From Gordonibacter sp. An230 (lineage in GTDB: Bacteria > Actinomycetota > Coriobacteriia > Coriobacteriales > Eggerthellaceae), in contig NZ_NFJP01000036.1 of assembly GCF_002159915.1 (NCBI RefSeq), positions 1-33,420 of the forward strand: 33,420 bases of DNA, in the 5' to 3' direction. The position numbers were made by a program, and so were the translations under genes. The notes beneath the pieces are model-generated. The model was not told the origin of the DNA. It did no database searches and worked only from the letters and a program-made list of their open reading frames with translations. Positions 7,285-14,655 of this stretch are shown here, one piece after another. Every line of letters starts with the position of its first letter. The stretch's first letter is position 1.

Positions 7285-8559
7285 CTACCGACCTGTCTCG
7301 ACACGCGCGACATCGGCACCGAGGGAGCGCAGCTTTCCAACGTAGTCCTCGTAGCCGCGATCGATATGGGAGATGTTGTGGACGCGCGTCTCGCCCTCGG
7401 CCACAACGCCCGCGAGCACGAGGGCCGCGCCTGCGCGCAGATCGGTGGAGGACACGTCGGCTCCCTGCATAACGTCAACGCCGCGCACGAGGGCGTGATG
7501 ATCCTCGATGGCGATGTCCGCGCCCATGCGGGCGAGCTCGCTAGCGAACATGAACCTGTTCTCGAACACGTTCTCCGTGATGATCGACGTGCCTTCGGCA
7601 CGTGCCGCGAGCAGCATGAACTGCGCTTGGAGGTCGGTGGGGAACCCGGGATGCGGCAAGGTCTGGATATCGATGGGGCGAAGGGGCCGGCTGCGACGCA
7701 CGGTTATCCAGTCCTCCCCCGTCTCAACCTCGCAGCCCATGGACGAGAGCTTCATAAGGGCGACGCGCAGATACGACGGATCGACGCCCCGCACGGTGAG
7801 CGGCCCTCCCGTCAGCGCGCCTCCCGCGAGGAACGTCCCCGCCTCGATGCGGTCGCCCACCGTCGTATGCTCGCAGGGACGCATGTCGTCGAGCGGGACG
7901 CCCTCCACCTCGATGACGGCCGTCCCCGCGCCGCTCACCCGCGCACCCATCGACGAGAGCATGCTCGCAAGGTCGACGATCTCGGGCTCGCGCGCGGCGT
8001 TCTCGATAATCGTGCGGCCCTCGGCAACGACGGATGCCATGAGCAGGTTCTCCGTGGCTCCCACGCTGGGAAAGTCGAGCACGACGTGGGCGCCGCTCAA
8101 CCCCTGCGGCGTGGACGCCTCGAGGAATCCATGGTCCATCGAGAACTCCACACCGATAGCCTCGAGCCCCACGAGGTGCATGTCGATCTTTCGGGCACCG
8201 ATCTGGCAACCTCCCGGCATGGCCACACGGGCGCGCCCGAAGCGTCCGATGAGCGGCCCGAGCACCGAGATGCTCGCACGCATCTTCGACACGAGCTCGT
8301 AGGGGGTCTCCCAAGCGGCCACGGCGGCCGTGTCCACGAGAAGGCTGTGCCCGTCTCGCTCGACGACGGCCCCCAAACGGCGCAGCACTTCGGACATGAT
8401 ACCGATGTCCGAGATGAGCGGAACGTTGCGAAGCGTGGTCGCGCCGCGGCCAAGCAAGGCTGCGGCAATGAGCTTGAGTGCGGAGTTCTTGGCGCCGGAA
8501 ACGGGCACCTCGCCAGCCAGCGTGTCGTTGCCTTGTACGATGATGATCTCTTCGGCCAT
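7285..8559 (-). CDS. murA: UDP-N-acetylglucosamine 1-carboxyvinyltransferase
   Basis: 424-aa enzyme of the first committed step of peptidoglycan synthesis, transferring enolpyruvate from PEP to UDP-GlcNAc in the cytoplasm. It has GEVPVSGAKNSALKL near the N-terminus with the catalytic Lys-Asn pair, the MPGGCQIG loop with Cys118 (the residue alkylated by fosfomycin, so sensitivity is expected), and HPGFPTDLQAQF. ATG at 8559 is favoured by GGAGGATGC upstream and by family length; the open frame extends further but without conserved sequence. It is followed at 8 bp by the LCP-like gene, giving a cell-wall operon. Confidence 0.95.
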   Translation of the reverse strand: MAEEIIIVQGNDTLAGEVPVSGAKNSALKLIAAALLGRGATTLRNVPLISDIGIMSEVLRRLGAVVERDGHSLLVDTAAVAAWETPYELVSKMRASISVLGPLIGRFGRARVAMPGGCQIGARKIDMHLVGLEAIGVEFSMDHGFLEASTPQGLSGAHVVLDFPSVGATENLLMASVVAEGRTIIENAAREPEIVDLASMLSSMGARVSGAGTAVIEVEGVPLDDMRPCEHTTVGDRIEAGTFLAGGALTGGPLTVRGVDPSYLRVALMKLSSMGCEVETGEDWITVRRSRPLRPIDIQTLPHPGFPTDLQAQFMLLAARAEGTSIITENVFENRFMFASELARMGADIAIEDHHALVRGVDVMQGADVSSTDLRAGAALVLAGVVAEGETRVHNISHIDRGYEDYVGKLRSLGADVARVETGR

Positions 8560-8730
8560 GGAAGCATCCTCCGTGCCCGCCTCAGGGGCTTCGGGTATTG
8601 GTTTCATTGGACGATGGGCGCCGTCGGAGGCGCATGCGCTGCGGTACCCCATTATAGGAACTGCCGAACGGCGCGCCCACCCCCATCACAACGAAAGCAG
8701 AAGGGCCGATGGCAACGGGGTTCGTCGTGG

Positions 8731-8898
8731 GCCGACGCAGCAAGACGGCAAGAGCCCCCTCGCGCCGGCGACCGATCCGTTTCGCGGCCATCGGGCAAGC
8801 TCTCGCTCGCCCGACCCCGAGCCGCGCGCCCTACCAAGCGCATCGCGCATTGGAGGCGAAAGGGATCCGAAAAAGGCGCAAGGGGGCTCCGAAGCGTC
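8731..8898 (-). repeat. Long imperfect hairpin between tsf and murA (possible repeat copy E)
   Basis: This 168-bp intergenic structure has 34-nt arms at 8752-8785 and 8856-8889 that pair at 26 of 34 positions, with a 5-nt internal loop. Outside them GCCGACGCAGC (8731-8741) pairs in part with GCGTCGG near 8893-8899, and an inner hairpin TCGGGC/GCCCGA lies between. In inverted orientation the outer box reads GCTGCGTCGGC, close to the GCAGCGTCGGC box of the his-operon repeats. The opposite end box is poorly kept, so membership is tentative. It could also end tsf transcription, although no T tract follows. Confidence 0.5.
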
Positions 8899-8930
8899 GG
8901 ACTCAAGCGACCGGAAAACCGTCGAAGCGG

Positions 8931-9791
8931 CTACTCTCCGAGGACGAAACGCTTGAAGCCGACGATCTTGATCTGCCCGCCCAAGGTCTTGGCCACCTCG
9001 GCGGTGTAGTCGGCCACGCTCTGATCCGGGTTCTTCACGAAAGCCTGCTCGGTGAGCGTGTTCTCCTTGAAGAACTTCTCCAGGCGGCCGGTGGCCATCT
9101 TCTCCTGGATGGCCTCGGGCTTGCCGGACTCGGCGGCCTGGGCCATGTAGATGGCCTTCTCATGCTCGACGATGGCGGGGTCGACGGCGTCGCGGTTCGC
9201 GGCGACGGGAGACGCGGCGGCCACCTGCATGGCGATGTCGCGGCCGTAGGCCTTGAAGCCGTCGGACGCAGGGTCGATGCCCTCCACGTCGAACTGCACG
9301 AGCACGCCGATCTTGCCGCCGCCGTGAATGTAGGACGACACTCCGCCGCCCTCCACCACCGCGAAGCGGGCGAGCTGCACGTTCTCGCCCAGCGTGTGGA
9401 TGGCGTCGGTCACGACGGCCTCCACCGTCTCGCCCTCGGCGTCGGCGGCCTTCAAGGCCTCCAGGTCGGCGGGCTTGGCGGCCAGCGCGGCGCGGGCGAT
9501 CTTCTCGGCGTAGGCCTTGAACTTGTCGTTCATGCCCACGAAGTCGGTCTCGCAGTTGATCTCCACGACGGCGCCCGTCGTGGCGTCGTCGGAGACGATG
9601 GCCATGACCGTGCCCTCGTTGGTGGCGCGGCCGGCCTTCTTGGCAACGGCGGCCAGGCCGCGGGTGCGCAGGACGTCGACGGCCTTGTCCATGTCGCCCT
9701 CGGCCTCGACGAGCGCCTTCTTGCACTCCATCATGCCGGCGCCGGTCATCTCGCGAAGCTCCTTGACCAGGGAAGCGGTGATCTCAGCCAC
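8931..9791 (-). CDS. tsf: Elongation factor Ts
   Basis: 286-aa guanine nucleotide exchange factor that regenerates EF-Tu-GTP. The N-terminal UBA-like domain (ITASLVKELREMTGAGMMECKKAL) and the TDFVGMND segment are diagnostic, and the two core domains follow at full length. It lies 94 bp downstream of rpsB on the same strand, the standard rpsB-tsf order, with a GC hairpin between them. Confidence 0.97.
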   Translation of the reverse strand: MAEITASLVKELREMTGAGMMECKKALVEAEGDMDKAVDVLRTRGLAAVAKKAGRATNEGTVMAIVSDDATTGAVVEINCETDFVGMNDKFKAYAEKIARAALAAKPADLEALKAADAEGETVEAVVTDAIHTLGENVQLARFAVVEGGGVSSYIHGGGKIGVLVQFDVEGIDPASDGFKAYGRDIAMQVAAASPVAANRDAVDPAIVEHEKAIYMAQAAESGKPEAIQEKMATGRLEKFFKENTLTEQAFVKNPDQSVADYTAEVAKTLGGQIKIVGFKRFVLGE

Positions 9792-9842
9792 GTTGTTCCT
9801 TTCTCTCGCGATGCGCGCCTCGGTGCTGCGCGCGGGGTGGGA

Positions 9843-9863
9843 GCGCCGCCCGGAAGGCGGCGC
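9843..9863 (-). other. Intercistronic hairpin between rpsB and tsf
   Basis: A perfect 8-bp stem (9843-9850 with 9856-9863) with a 5-nt loop and no T tract. It may slow read-through or mark an RNA processing site between the two genes. This is inferred from structure only. Confidence 0.45.
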
Positions 9864-9885
9864 ATTCGTTCGGTGGGAAGGTCAG

Positions 9886-10686
9886 TTACTCCGCAGCCGC
9901 GGCAGGAGCCTCGGCGGCCTCCGGAGCGGCGACGACCGGCTCGGCAGGAGCCTCGGTCGCGGCGGGGGCCTCGGCCTCGCCCGCCATCTCGGCGGCAGTC
10001 ACCGGCGCGCCCACGCCCGCAACGACGGCATCGGCGACGAAGTCGGCCAGCAGGCGCACGGAGCGGATGGCGTCGTCGTTGGCCGGGATGCCGTAGTCGA
10101 CGTCGTCAGGGTCGCAGTTCGTGTCGAGCGTGCCCACGACGGGGATGCCCAGGCGGCGCGCCTCCCTGATGGCGATCTCCTCACGGTTCGTGTCGATGAC
10201 GAACACAGCGTCGGGCGTGCGCTTCATATTGCGGATGCCGTTGAGGTTGGTCTGCAGCTTCGACAGCTCCTTGCGAAGAAGGATCTGCTCCTTTTTCGGC
10301 AGCACCGCCATCCGGCCGTCGGCCTCCATGGCCTCAAGCTCCTCCATGCGCGTGACGCGGGAGCGGATCGTGACGAAGTTCGTCAGCATGCCGCCAAGCC
10401 AGCGGGCGTTCACGTAGGGCATGCCGCAACGGTTCGCCGCCTCGGAGACCGCCTCCTGAGCCTGCTTCTTCGTGCCCACGAACAGCACGGTGCCGCCCTT
10501 CTTGGCCAGCTCGGACACGAACGTGTACGCCTGATCGAGGCCCACGAGCGTCTGCTTGAGGTCGATGATGTAGATGTCCCCGCGGCTACCGAAGATGTAG
10601 GGCTTCATCTTGGGGTTCCAGCGGCGCGTCTGATGGCCGAAGTGGCTGCCCGCATCGAGCAGCGTCTTGATGCCGACTTTCGTCAT
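9886..10686 (-). CDS. rpsB: 30S ribosomal protein S2 with Ala/Glu/Pro-rich tail
   Basis: 266-aa small-subunit ribosomal protein. The start [24 protein letters not shown], then [26 protein letters not shown], and the [22 protein letters not shown] block are all S2 hallmarks. From about residue 229 the chain becomes an acidic Ala/Pro/Glu tail of ~38 residues beyond the folded domain. ATG at 10686 follows GGAGAG; an upstream in-frame start has no site. It is the first gene of rpsB-tsf and diverges from tetR. Confidence 0.97.
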   Translation of the reverse strand: MTKVGIKTLLDAGSHFGHQTRRWNPKMKPYIFGSRGDIYIIDLKQTLVGLDQAYTFVSELAKKGGTVLFVGTKKQAQEAVSEAANRCGMPYVNARWLGGMLTNFVTIRSRVTRMEELEAMEADGRMAVLPKKEQILLRKELSKLQTNLNGIRNMKRTPDAVFVIDTNREEIAIREARRLGIPVVGTLDTNCDPDDVDYGIPANDDAIRSVRLLADFVADAVVAGVGAPVTAAEMAGEAEAPAATEAPAEPVVAAPEAAEAPAAAAE

Positions 10687-10800
10687 AGCTCTCTCCATTC
10701 GTTAGTCCTCTGCCCGCGGTCGTCCCCTGGATCCGCAGCCTTTTTCAGATGGCCACTGGCGGATCGGGTCGCACGAGCATGCGTAATTAGAAACTGTGAG

Positions 10801-10829
10801 ATTTTAACCGATGAAACCGGTCGGCGCAA
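10801..10829 (-). promoter_or_regulatory. Promoter of rpsB-tsf
   Basis: On the minus strand, TTGCGC (10824-10829) is separated by 17 bp from TAAAAT (10801-10806). The predicted start near 10794 leaves a leader of ~108 nt before rpsB, enough for autoregulation by S2, though no specific structure is recognised. Confidence 0.5.
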
Positions 10830-10863
10830 GGTGCGATTCCGCACAACTGCGTTTCGAAAGCCT

Positions 10864-10921
10864 CTTGACGAGTGAACGATCGTTTACTTTAATGGTGGTG
10901 AACGATCGTTCACTCGTCAAG
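10864..10921 (+). promoter_or_regulatory. tetR promoter with two interdigitated palindromic operators
   Basis: A -35 TTGACG (10865-10870), a 17-bp spacer and a -10 TTTAAT (10888-10893) face tetR. The spacer is filled by a palindrome, GTGAACGATCGTTTAC (10872-10887). A second, perfect copy, GTGAACGATCGTTCAC (10898-10913), covers the predicted start site. The flanks extend the symmetry: 10864-10887 and 10898-10921 form 24-bp inverted arms with one mismatch around a 10-bp centre. Operator centres are 26 bp apart. TetR autorepression is the obvious inference. Confidence 0.8.
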
Positions 10922-10934
10922 GGAAAGGCCCTGG

Positions 10935-11552
10935 ATGACGGACACAAAAGAGGATATCCTGCACGTTGCGCTTCGCCTGTTCGCACGCAAAGGATACGAG
11001 GGCACCTCGGTCAGCGACATCGCCGGAGAGCTCGGCATGACGAAAGGGGCCCTCTACAGGCACTACAAGAACAAGCAAGACATCTTCGACAGCATTTTGG
11101 AGCGCATGCGCCGAATGGACGTCGAGAGGGCCCGACGCCACGAAGTGCCGGAGAAGACGTTCGAGGAATCGCCGGCGGCCTACCGCGCCACCAAACTTGG
11201 GGACGTCCGCGCCTTTCTCGAAGCGCAGTTTGATTTTTGGACCGCAGACGAGTTCGGCCGCGATTTCAGGAAGATGCTGGCTTTGGAGCGGTACCGGAGT
11301 CACGAAATGATGGAGTTGTATCAAACATGCCTGGTGAGCGGCCCTGTCGATTACACAGAGGATCTCCTTCGAGAGCTGATGGAGCGGGAGGTCTTGAACG
11401 AAGCCAATCCGAAGCAGCTCGCGCTCGAGCTCTACGCGCCGTTCTTCTTGCTGGTGAGCGCCTCGGACGCATCGGTCGAAAACGAAGAGGAGGCCCGGCT
11501 GCTCTCGGCGCATATCGAACGGTTTATCGAAAGGGTCGCGATCGCGAGATAA
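10935..11552 (+). CDS. TetR family transcriptional regulator
   Basis: 205-aa repressor. Residues ~8-55 form the TetR DNA-binding domain, with the helix-turn-helix TSVSDIAGELGMTKGALYRHY. The remainder is a helical ligand-binding and dimer domain with no recognisable inducer family. ATG at 10935 has GGGAAAGG upstream. The gene sits right behind the double palindrome and 43 bp before a methyltransferase gene on the same strand, so autoregulation and control of the methyltransferase are likely. It diverges from rpsB. Confidence 0.92.
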   Translation: MTDTKEDILHVALRLFARKGYEGTSVSDIAGELGMTKGALYRHYKNKQDIFDSILERMRRMDVERARRHEVPEKTFEESPAAYRATKLGDVRAFLEAQFDFWTADEFGRDFRKMLALERYRSHEMMELYQTCLVSGPVDYTEDLLRELMEREVLNEANPKQLALELYAPFFLLVSASDASVENEEEARLLSAHIERFIERVAIAR

Positions 11553-11595
11553 GCCGACCCGACGCAGGCCACGGAAGGCGAGGAGCGTGAAGGCG

Positions 11596-12360
11596 ATGGA
11601 GGACGCAAGGGTTCAAGGATTCGAATTCAGCCTCATCAACGAGTATTTCACAGAGCTCGAGCGGCAGGGGCCGGGCAGTGCGGAGGAGACTTTGCGAGCG
11701 TTGAGCTTCGTGGATCTCCCGAGTTTGACGAGGATCGCCGACCTGGGGTGCGGAACGGGCGCCCAAACCATGGTCCTGGCGCAGTACACGGATGCGAGCA
11801 TCACCGCGCTTGACTTGTACGCCGGTTCGATCGACAAGCTCAACTCGGAGGTCGCGAAGCGCTGTTTGCAGAACAGGGTGAAGGGCATCGTCGGGTCGAT
11901 GGGCGAGCTGCCGTTCGAGGACGAGGAACTCGACCTCATCTGGTCCGAGGGCGCCATCTCCAACATCGGTTTCGAGAAGGGCCTGCGTTATTGGAGAAGG
12001 TTCCTCCGGAAGGGCGGCTACGTCGCCGTGACCTACGAGTCGTGGTTCACCGAAGAGCGTCCCGCCGAAATCGAGAAGTGGTGGATGGACGCGGTTCCCG
12101 AAATCAGCACCATCGCACGCAACGTCTCCCTCATGCAGAAGGCGGGCTACGTTCCCGTCGCCACGTTCACGCTGCCCGAAAGCTGCTGGACGGACAACTA
12201 CTTCGCCCCGCAAGAGGCGCGGCGGGAGGAGTTCCTACAGCAGCACGCAGGAGAGAAAGCCGTTGAGGACATGATGTCTTTCATGAAGCGCGAGGCGGAC
12301 CTGTACGAGAGGCACAAGGAGCACTACGGGTACGCGTTCTACATCGGAAAGAAGCTCTAA
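11596..12360 (+). CDS. Class I SAM-dependent methyltransferase
   Basis: 254-aa methyltransferase of the Methyltransf_11/25 type. The SAM-binding motif I is IADLGCGTG, the acidic end of strand 2 is ITALDLY, and DLIWSEGAI is motif IV, followed by LRKGGYVAVTYESW. The C-terminus (residues ~195-254) is charged and helical. I prefer ATG at 11596, which has AGGAG at 10 nt, over GTG at 11587, where the site is too close. The substrate cannot be told from sequence. Adjacency to TetR suggests a small inducible modification or detoxification unit. Confidence 0.88.
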   Translation: MEDARVQGFEFSLINEYFTELERQGPGSAEETLRALSFVDLPSLTRIADLGCGTGAQTMVLAQYTDASITALDLYAGSIDKLNSEVAKRCLQNRVKGIVGSMGELPFEDEELDLIWSEGAISNIGFEKGLRYWRRFLRKGGYVAVTYESWFTEERPAEIEKWWMDAVPEISTIARNVSLMQKAGYVPVATFTLPESCWTDNYFAPQEARREEFLQQHAGEKAVEDMMSFMKREADLYERHKEHYGYAFYIGKKL

Positions 12361-12695
12361 GCGCGAAGCGCTCGAGCCACGCGCCCTCGCACGCACCTCG
12401 ATGAGCGCTTTTCGACACGCTGGCCGACCGTGCTCGCTTCGAAGGCGCAGATCGCGATTTCCGCATGCCCGCACCAAGCGCATCGACGGGAAGAGGAGGC
12501 AGGGCGCACCGCGCCGCCGAGCCCTTTTCGAGCGCCCGAAGGCGCACCCCCCCCCACGGGGGGCAACGCTTCGACGGCCTTCGCCGTCGGCGCGCGAGGG
12601 AGCCCGCGCGCGGACCGGAAAGTTTTCCAGCTGGGCGCAAGGCTTTTCGGGTACCATGGATTGCGCAGAGTCCCCCGCCCCGCTAAGGAGCACCG
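12361..12695. other. 335-bp spacer with GC hairpins between methyltransferase and engB
   Basis: No gene is supported. It contains a C9/G7 run pair (12547-12563) and a 7-bp hairpin at 12572-12589 (arms CGACGGC and GCCGTCG, loop CTTC) that could be a terminator for the tetR operon, but with no T tract. No clear engB promoter was found. Confidence 0.45.
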
Positions 12696-13277
12696 ATGAA
12701 CATCAACAACGTGGTTTTCGAGCGGTCCTTCGGCACATCGTCGCAACTGCCCGCCTCCACCTTGCCCGAGATCGCCTTCGCCGGGCGCTCGAACGTTGGC
12801 AAGTCGTCGCTTCTGAACAAGCTGTTCAACCGCAAAGGGCTGGCCAAGGTGTCGCAGACCCCCGGCAAGACGGCAACCATCAACTTCTTCTCATGCGACA
12901 GCGTGCGCTTCGTCGACCTGCCGGGCTACGGCTACGCGAAAGTGTCGAAGTCGGAAAAGGAGCGCTGGGCCGAGCTCATCGAAGGCTACTTCGCCCAGGA
13001 ACGCAACCTGGCGCTCGTGGTGTCCCTCGTGGACATCAGGCATGCGGTGTCGGCGCTCGACGAGGGGATGGTCGGCTTTCTGCGCGAGGCCGGGCTTCCC
13101 TTCGCCGTGGCGCTCACGAAGGCGGACAAGCTGAGCCGCCAGCAGCAGGCGAAGCAGAAAAGCGCCATCGTGCGGCAACTGGGCCTCGCCACCGACGTGC
13201 CCACGGTGGTGTGCTCCTCCGAGAAGGGCACCGGCATCGACGAGTTGCGCGCGCTTGTCACGACCGCGGCGAGCTAG
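12696..13277 (+). CDS. engB: Ribosome biogenesis GTPase EngB/YsxC
   Basis: 193-aa TRAFAC GTPase needed for late 50S subunit assembly. All G motifs are visible: G1 GRSNVGKSS, the TPGKT switch region, G3 DLPGYGYA, G4 TKADK and G5 CSSEKGTG. The length fits the family. ATG at 12696 is preceded by AAGGAG at 5 nt. It converges on rnhA with only 17 bp between the two stops. Confidence 0.96.
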   Translation: MNINNVVFERSFGTSSQLPASTLPEIAFAGRSNVGKSSLLNKLFNRKGLAKVSQTPGKTATINFFSCDSVRFVDLPGYGYAKVSKSEKERWAELIEGYFAQERNLALVVSLVDIRHAVSALDEGMVGFLREAGLPFAVALTKADKLSRQQQAKQKSAIVRQLGLATDVPTVVCSSEKGTGIDELRALVTTAAS

Positions 13278-13294
13278 GGCATGGCTGCGCGCCC

Positions 13295-13774
13295 CTACCC
13301 CTCGAACCCCTCATCGACGAGGCGGTTCCTCCCGTCGGCGGCAGCGGTGGCCAGCTCGTCGCACCGCTCGTTCTCAGGATGCCCCGCATGCCCTTTCACC
13401 CACACGAACGTGACGACGTGGGGCCGCTTGGCCTCGATCAGACGCTTCCACAGATCGACGTTCTTCACGGGCTGCTTCTGAGCGTTCTTCCATCCGCGCT
13501 TGAGCCAGCCGTCCACCCAGTGCTGGTTGAACGCGTTCACCACGTACTGGGAGTCGGAGTACAACGTGATGTCACAAGGGCTTTTGAGCGCTTCGAGCGC
13601 CGCGATGACGCCGAGCAGCTCCATGCGGTTGTTCGTCGTGCGTTCGAAGCCCCGGGAAAGTTCCTTCTCGTGCACACGGCCGTTGCGGTCGACGAAGCGC
13701 ATGACGGCGCCGTAGCCGCCCGGCCCGGGGTTCCCGCGGGCGGCCCCGTCGGTGAAGATGTCAACGTGAAGCAA
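13295..13774 (-). CDS. rnhA: Ribonuclease HI
   Basis: 159-aa endonuclease that removes RNA from RNA-DNA hybrids. Catalytic Asp9 ([14 protein letters not shown]), Glu52 (NNRMELLG), Asp74 (YSDSQYV) and Asp139 (ERCDELA) are all present, along with the basic-protrusion region and [11 protein letters not shown] carrying the catalytic-loop His. The start must be TTG at 13774, because the first strand begins right after it and no ATG or GTG is available; AAAGG lies 8 nt upstream. An extended -10 promoter is at 13813-13821. Confidence 0.95.
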   Translation of the reverse strand: MLHVDIFTDGAARGNPGPGGYGAVMRFVDRNGRVHEKELSRGFERTTNNRMELLGVIAALEALKSPCDITLYSDSQYVVNAFNQHWVDGWLKRGWKNAQKQPVKNVDLWKRLIEAKRPHVVTFVWVKGHAGHPENERCDELATAAADGRNRLVDEGFEG

Positions 13775-13812
13775 GGAACGAGCCTTTCGGATCGGGATCG
13801 GACTGGGAGAGC

Positions 13813-13821
13813 ATCATACCA
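13813..13821 (-). promoter_or_regulatory. Extended -10 promoter of rnhA
   Basis: The minus strand reads TGGTATGAT about 40 bp upstream of the rnhA TTG. No clear -35 is seen. Confidence 0.5.
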
Positions 13822-13927
13822 TGCGCCGCCCCCAAGGGAGCTCGCGCGCAGACGAGATCCATCATCCCCCGGTGAGAGCGCCCTTCCCTGCGCGAGCGAA
13901 CGGAAACAACGGAGCCGCCCCGTCCAA

Positions 13928-13945
13928 CGGCGCGGTTGCGCGCCG
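13928..13945 (-). terminator. Hairpin downstream of the ICMT-like gene
   Basis: A 7-bp GC stem (13928-13934 with 13939-13945) with loop GTTG, 12 bp past the stop at 13958. No T tract follows on the minus strand, so termination is uncertain. Confidence 0.35.
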
Positions 13946-13957
13946 CAGAGGGGAAAC

Positions 13958-14476
13958 CTACACGTACCTTCGCACGCGGCGGCAATAGGCGCGGTACTCC
14001 TCGCCGAACGCCTCCTCGCATTCGCGCTCCTCCGCCTTGATGATCGCATGGGCAGACACCTGGAACGCCAACACGAGCGCGAACAGCAACGCCGATTGGG
14101 CGAGCAGCGCGCATCCAAGGAAGTACAGGAAGTAGGACACGTACATCGGATTGCGCGAGAAGCGGTAAACCCCGTCCTGCAGAAGACCGCTTGCCGGCGG
14201 ATGCGCGAACCGCACTGTCGACGCGATGAGCAGCGCAACCCCCGTCCCGTACACGACGCATCCGGCTGCGACAAGGAGCGTCGGCTCCGTCTCGATGCTC
14301 AGGAAGAACGGATAGAGAACGATCAGCGCGTTCGAGATCTGGTACACAGCGCAGCCCGCGCGCTCGCGTCCGGCAAGCGGCGGGAAGCGCGCCGCGCGCG
14401 CGAGAGCCCGCTTGTCGAGGGCGGCCAGCAAACCGAATCGAATGACGAACAGCGGGACCATCAGAAGAAACGCCAT
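13958..14476 (-). CDS. Isoprenylcysteine carboxyl methyltransferase-family membrane protein
   Basis: 172-aa integral membrane protein with about four hydrophobic segments. The C-terminal half has the ICMT/PEMT signature: GLLQDGVYRFSRNPMYVSYFLYFLG, then AEERECEEAFGEEYRAYCRRVRRYV. In this fold the RNPxY segment and the C-terminal E...Y...V region bind SAM. Bacterial members usually have unknown lipid-like substrates, so no specific reaction is claimed. ATG at 14476 follows GGGAGGG. It sits alone between rnhA and the metG terminator. Confidence 0.85.
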   Translation of the reverse strand: MAFLLMVPLFVIRFGLLAALDKRALARAARFPPLAGRERAGCAVYQISNALIVLYPFFLSIETEPTLLVAAGCVVYGTGVALLIASTVRFAHPPASGLLQDGVYRFSRNPMYVSYFLYFLGCALLAQSALLFALVLAFQVSAHAIIKAEERECEEAFGEEYRAYCRRVRRYV

Positions 14477-14524
14477 GGACCCTCCCTTCCACGCGATCGC
14501 AGGCCGGCGCAGTTGACCACCGGA

Positions 14525-14623
14525 GGGCGCCTCCGCACCTGAGGTCGCGGAGAAAACGAGGGCGAGGGACGCTTCGACACGCGAACCCTCGCCCTCGACA
14601 CGAGATCAGGCGCGGAGGCGCCC
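14525..14623 (-). terminator. metG terminator nested inside a second inverted repeat
   Basis: The inner stem is a perfect 12 bp (14557-14568 with 14586-14597) around a 17-nt loop, and on the minus strand TTTTCTC follows, giving a good intrinsic terminator about 60 bp past metG. It is enclosed by a second perfect 12-bp inverted repeat (14525-14536 with 14612-14623), arms GGGCGCCTCCGC and its complement, making a two-tier structure. Confidence 0.75.
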
Positions 14624-14655
14624 CGCAACGTCGAACGGTTCCGCCGATCATCAGA

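Noticed and set aside
12547-12563. C9/G7 run as a functional hairpin
   Set aside because: Homopolymer pairs occur by chance in GC-rich spacers and may be sequencing-prone. No T tract or conserved context supports a role.
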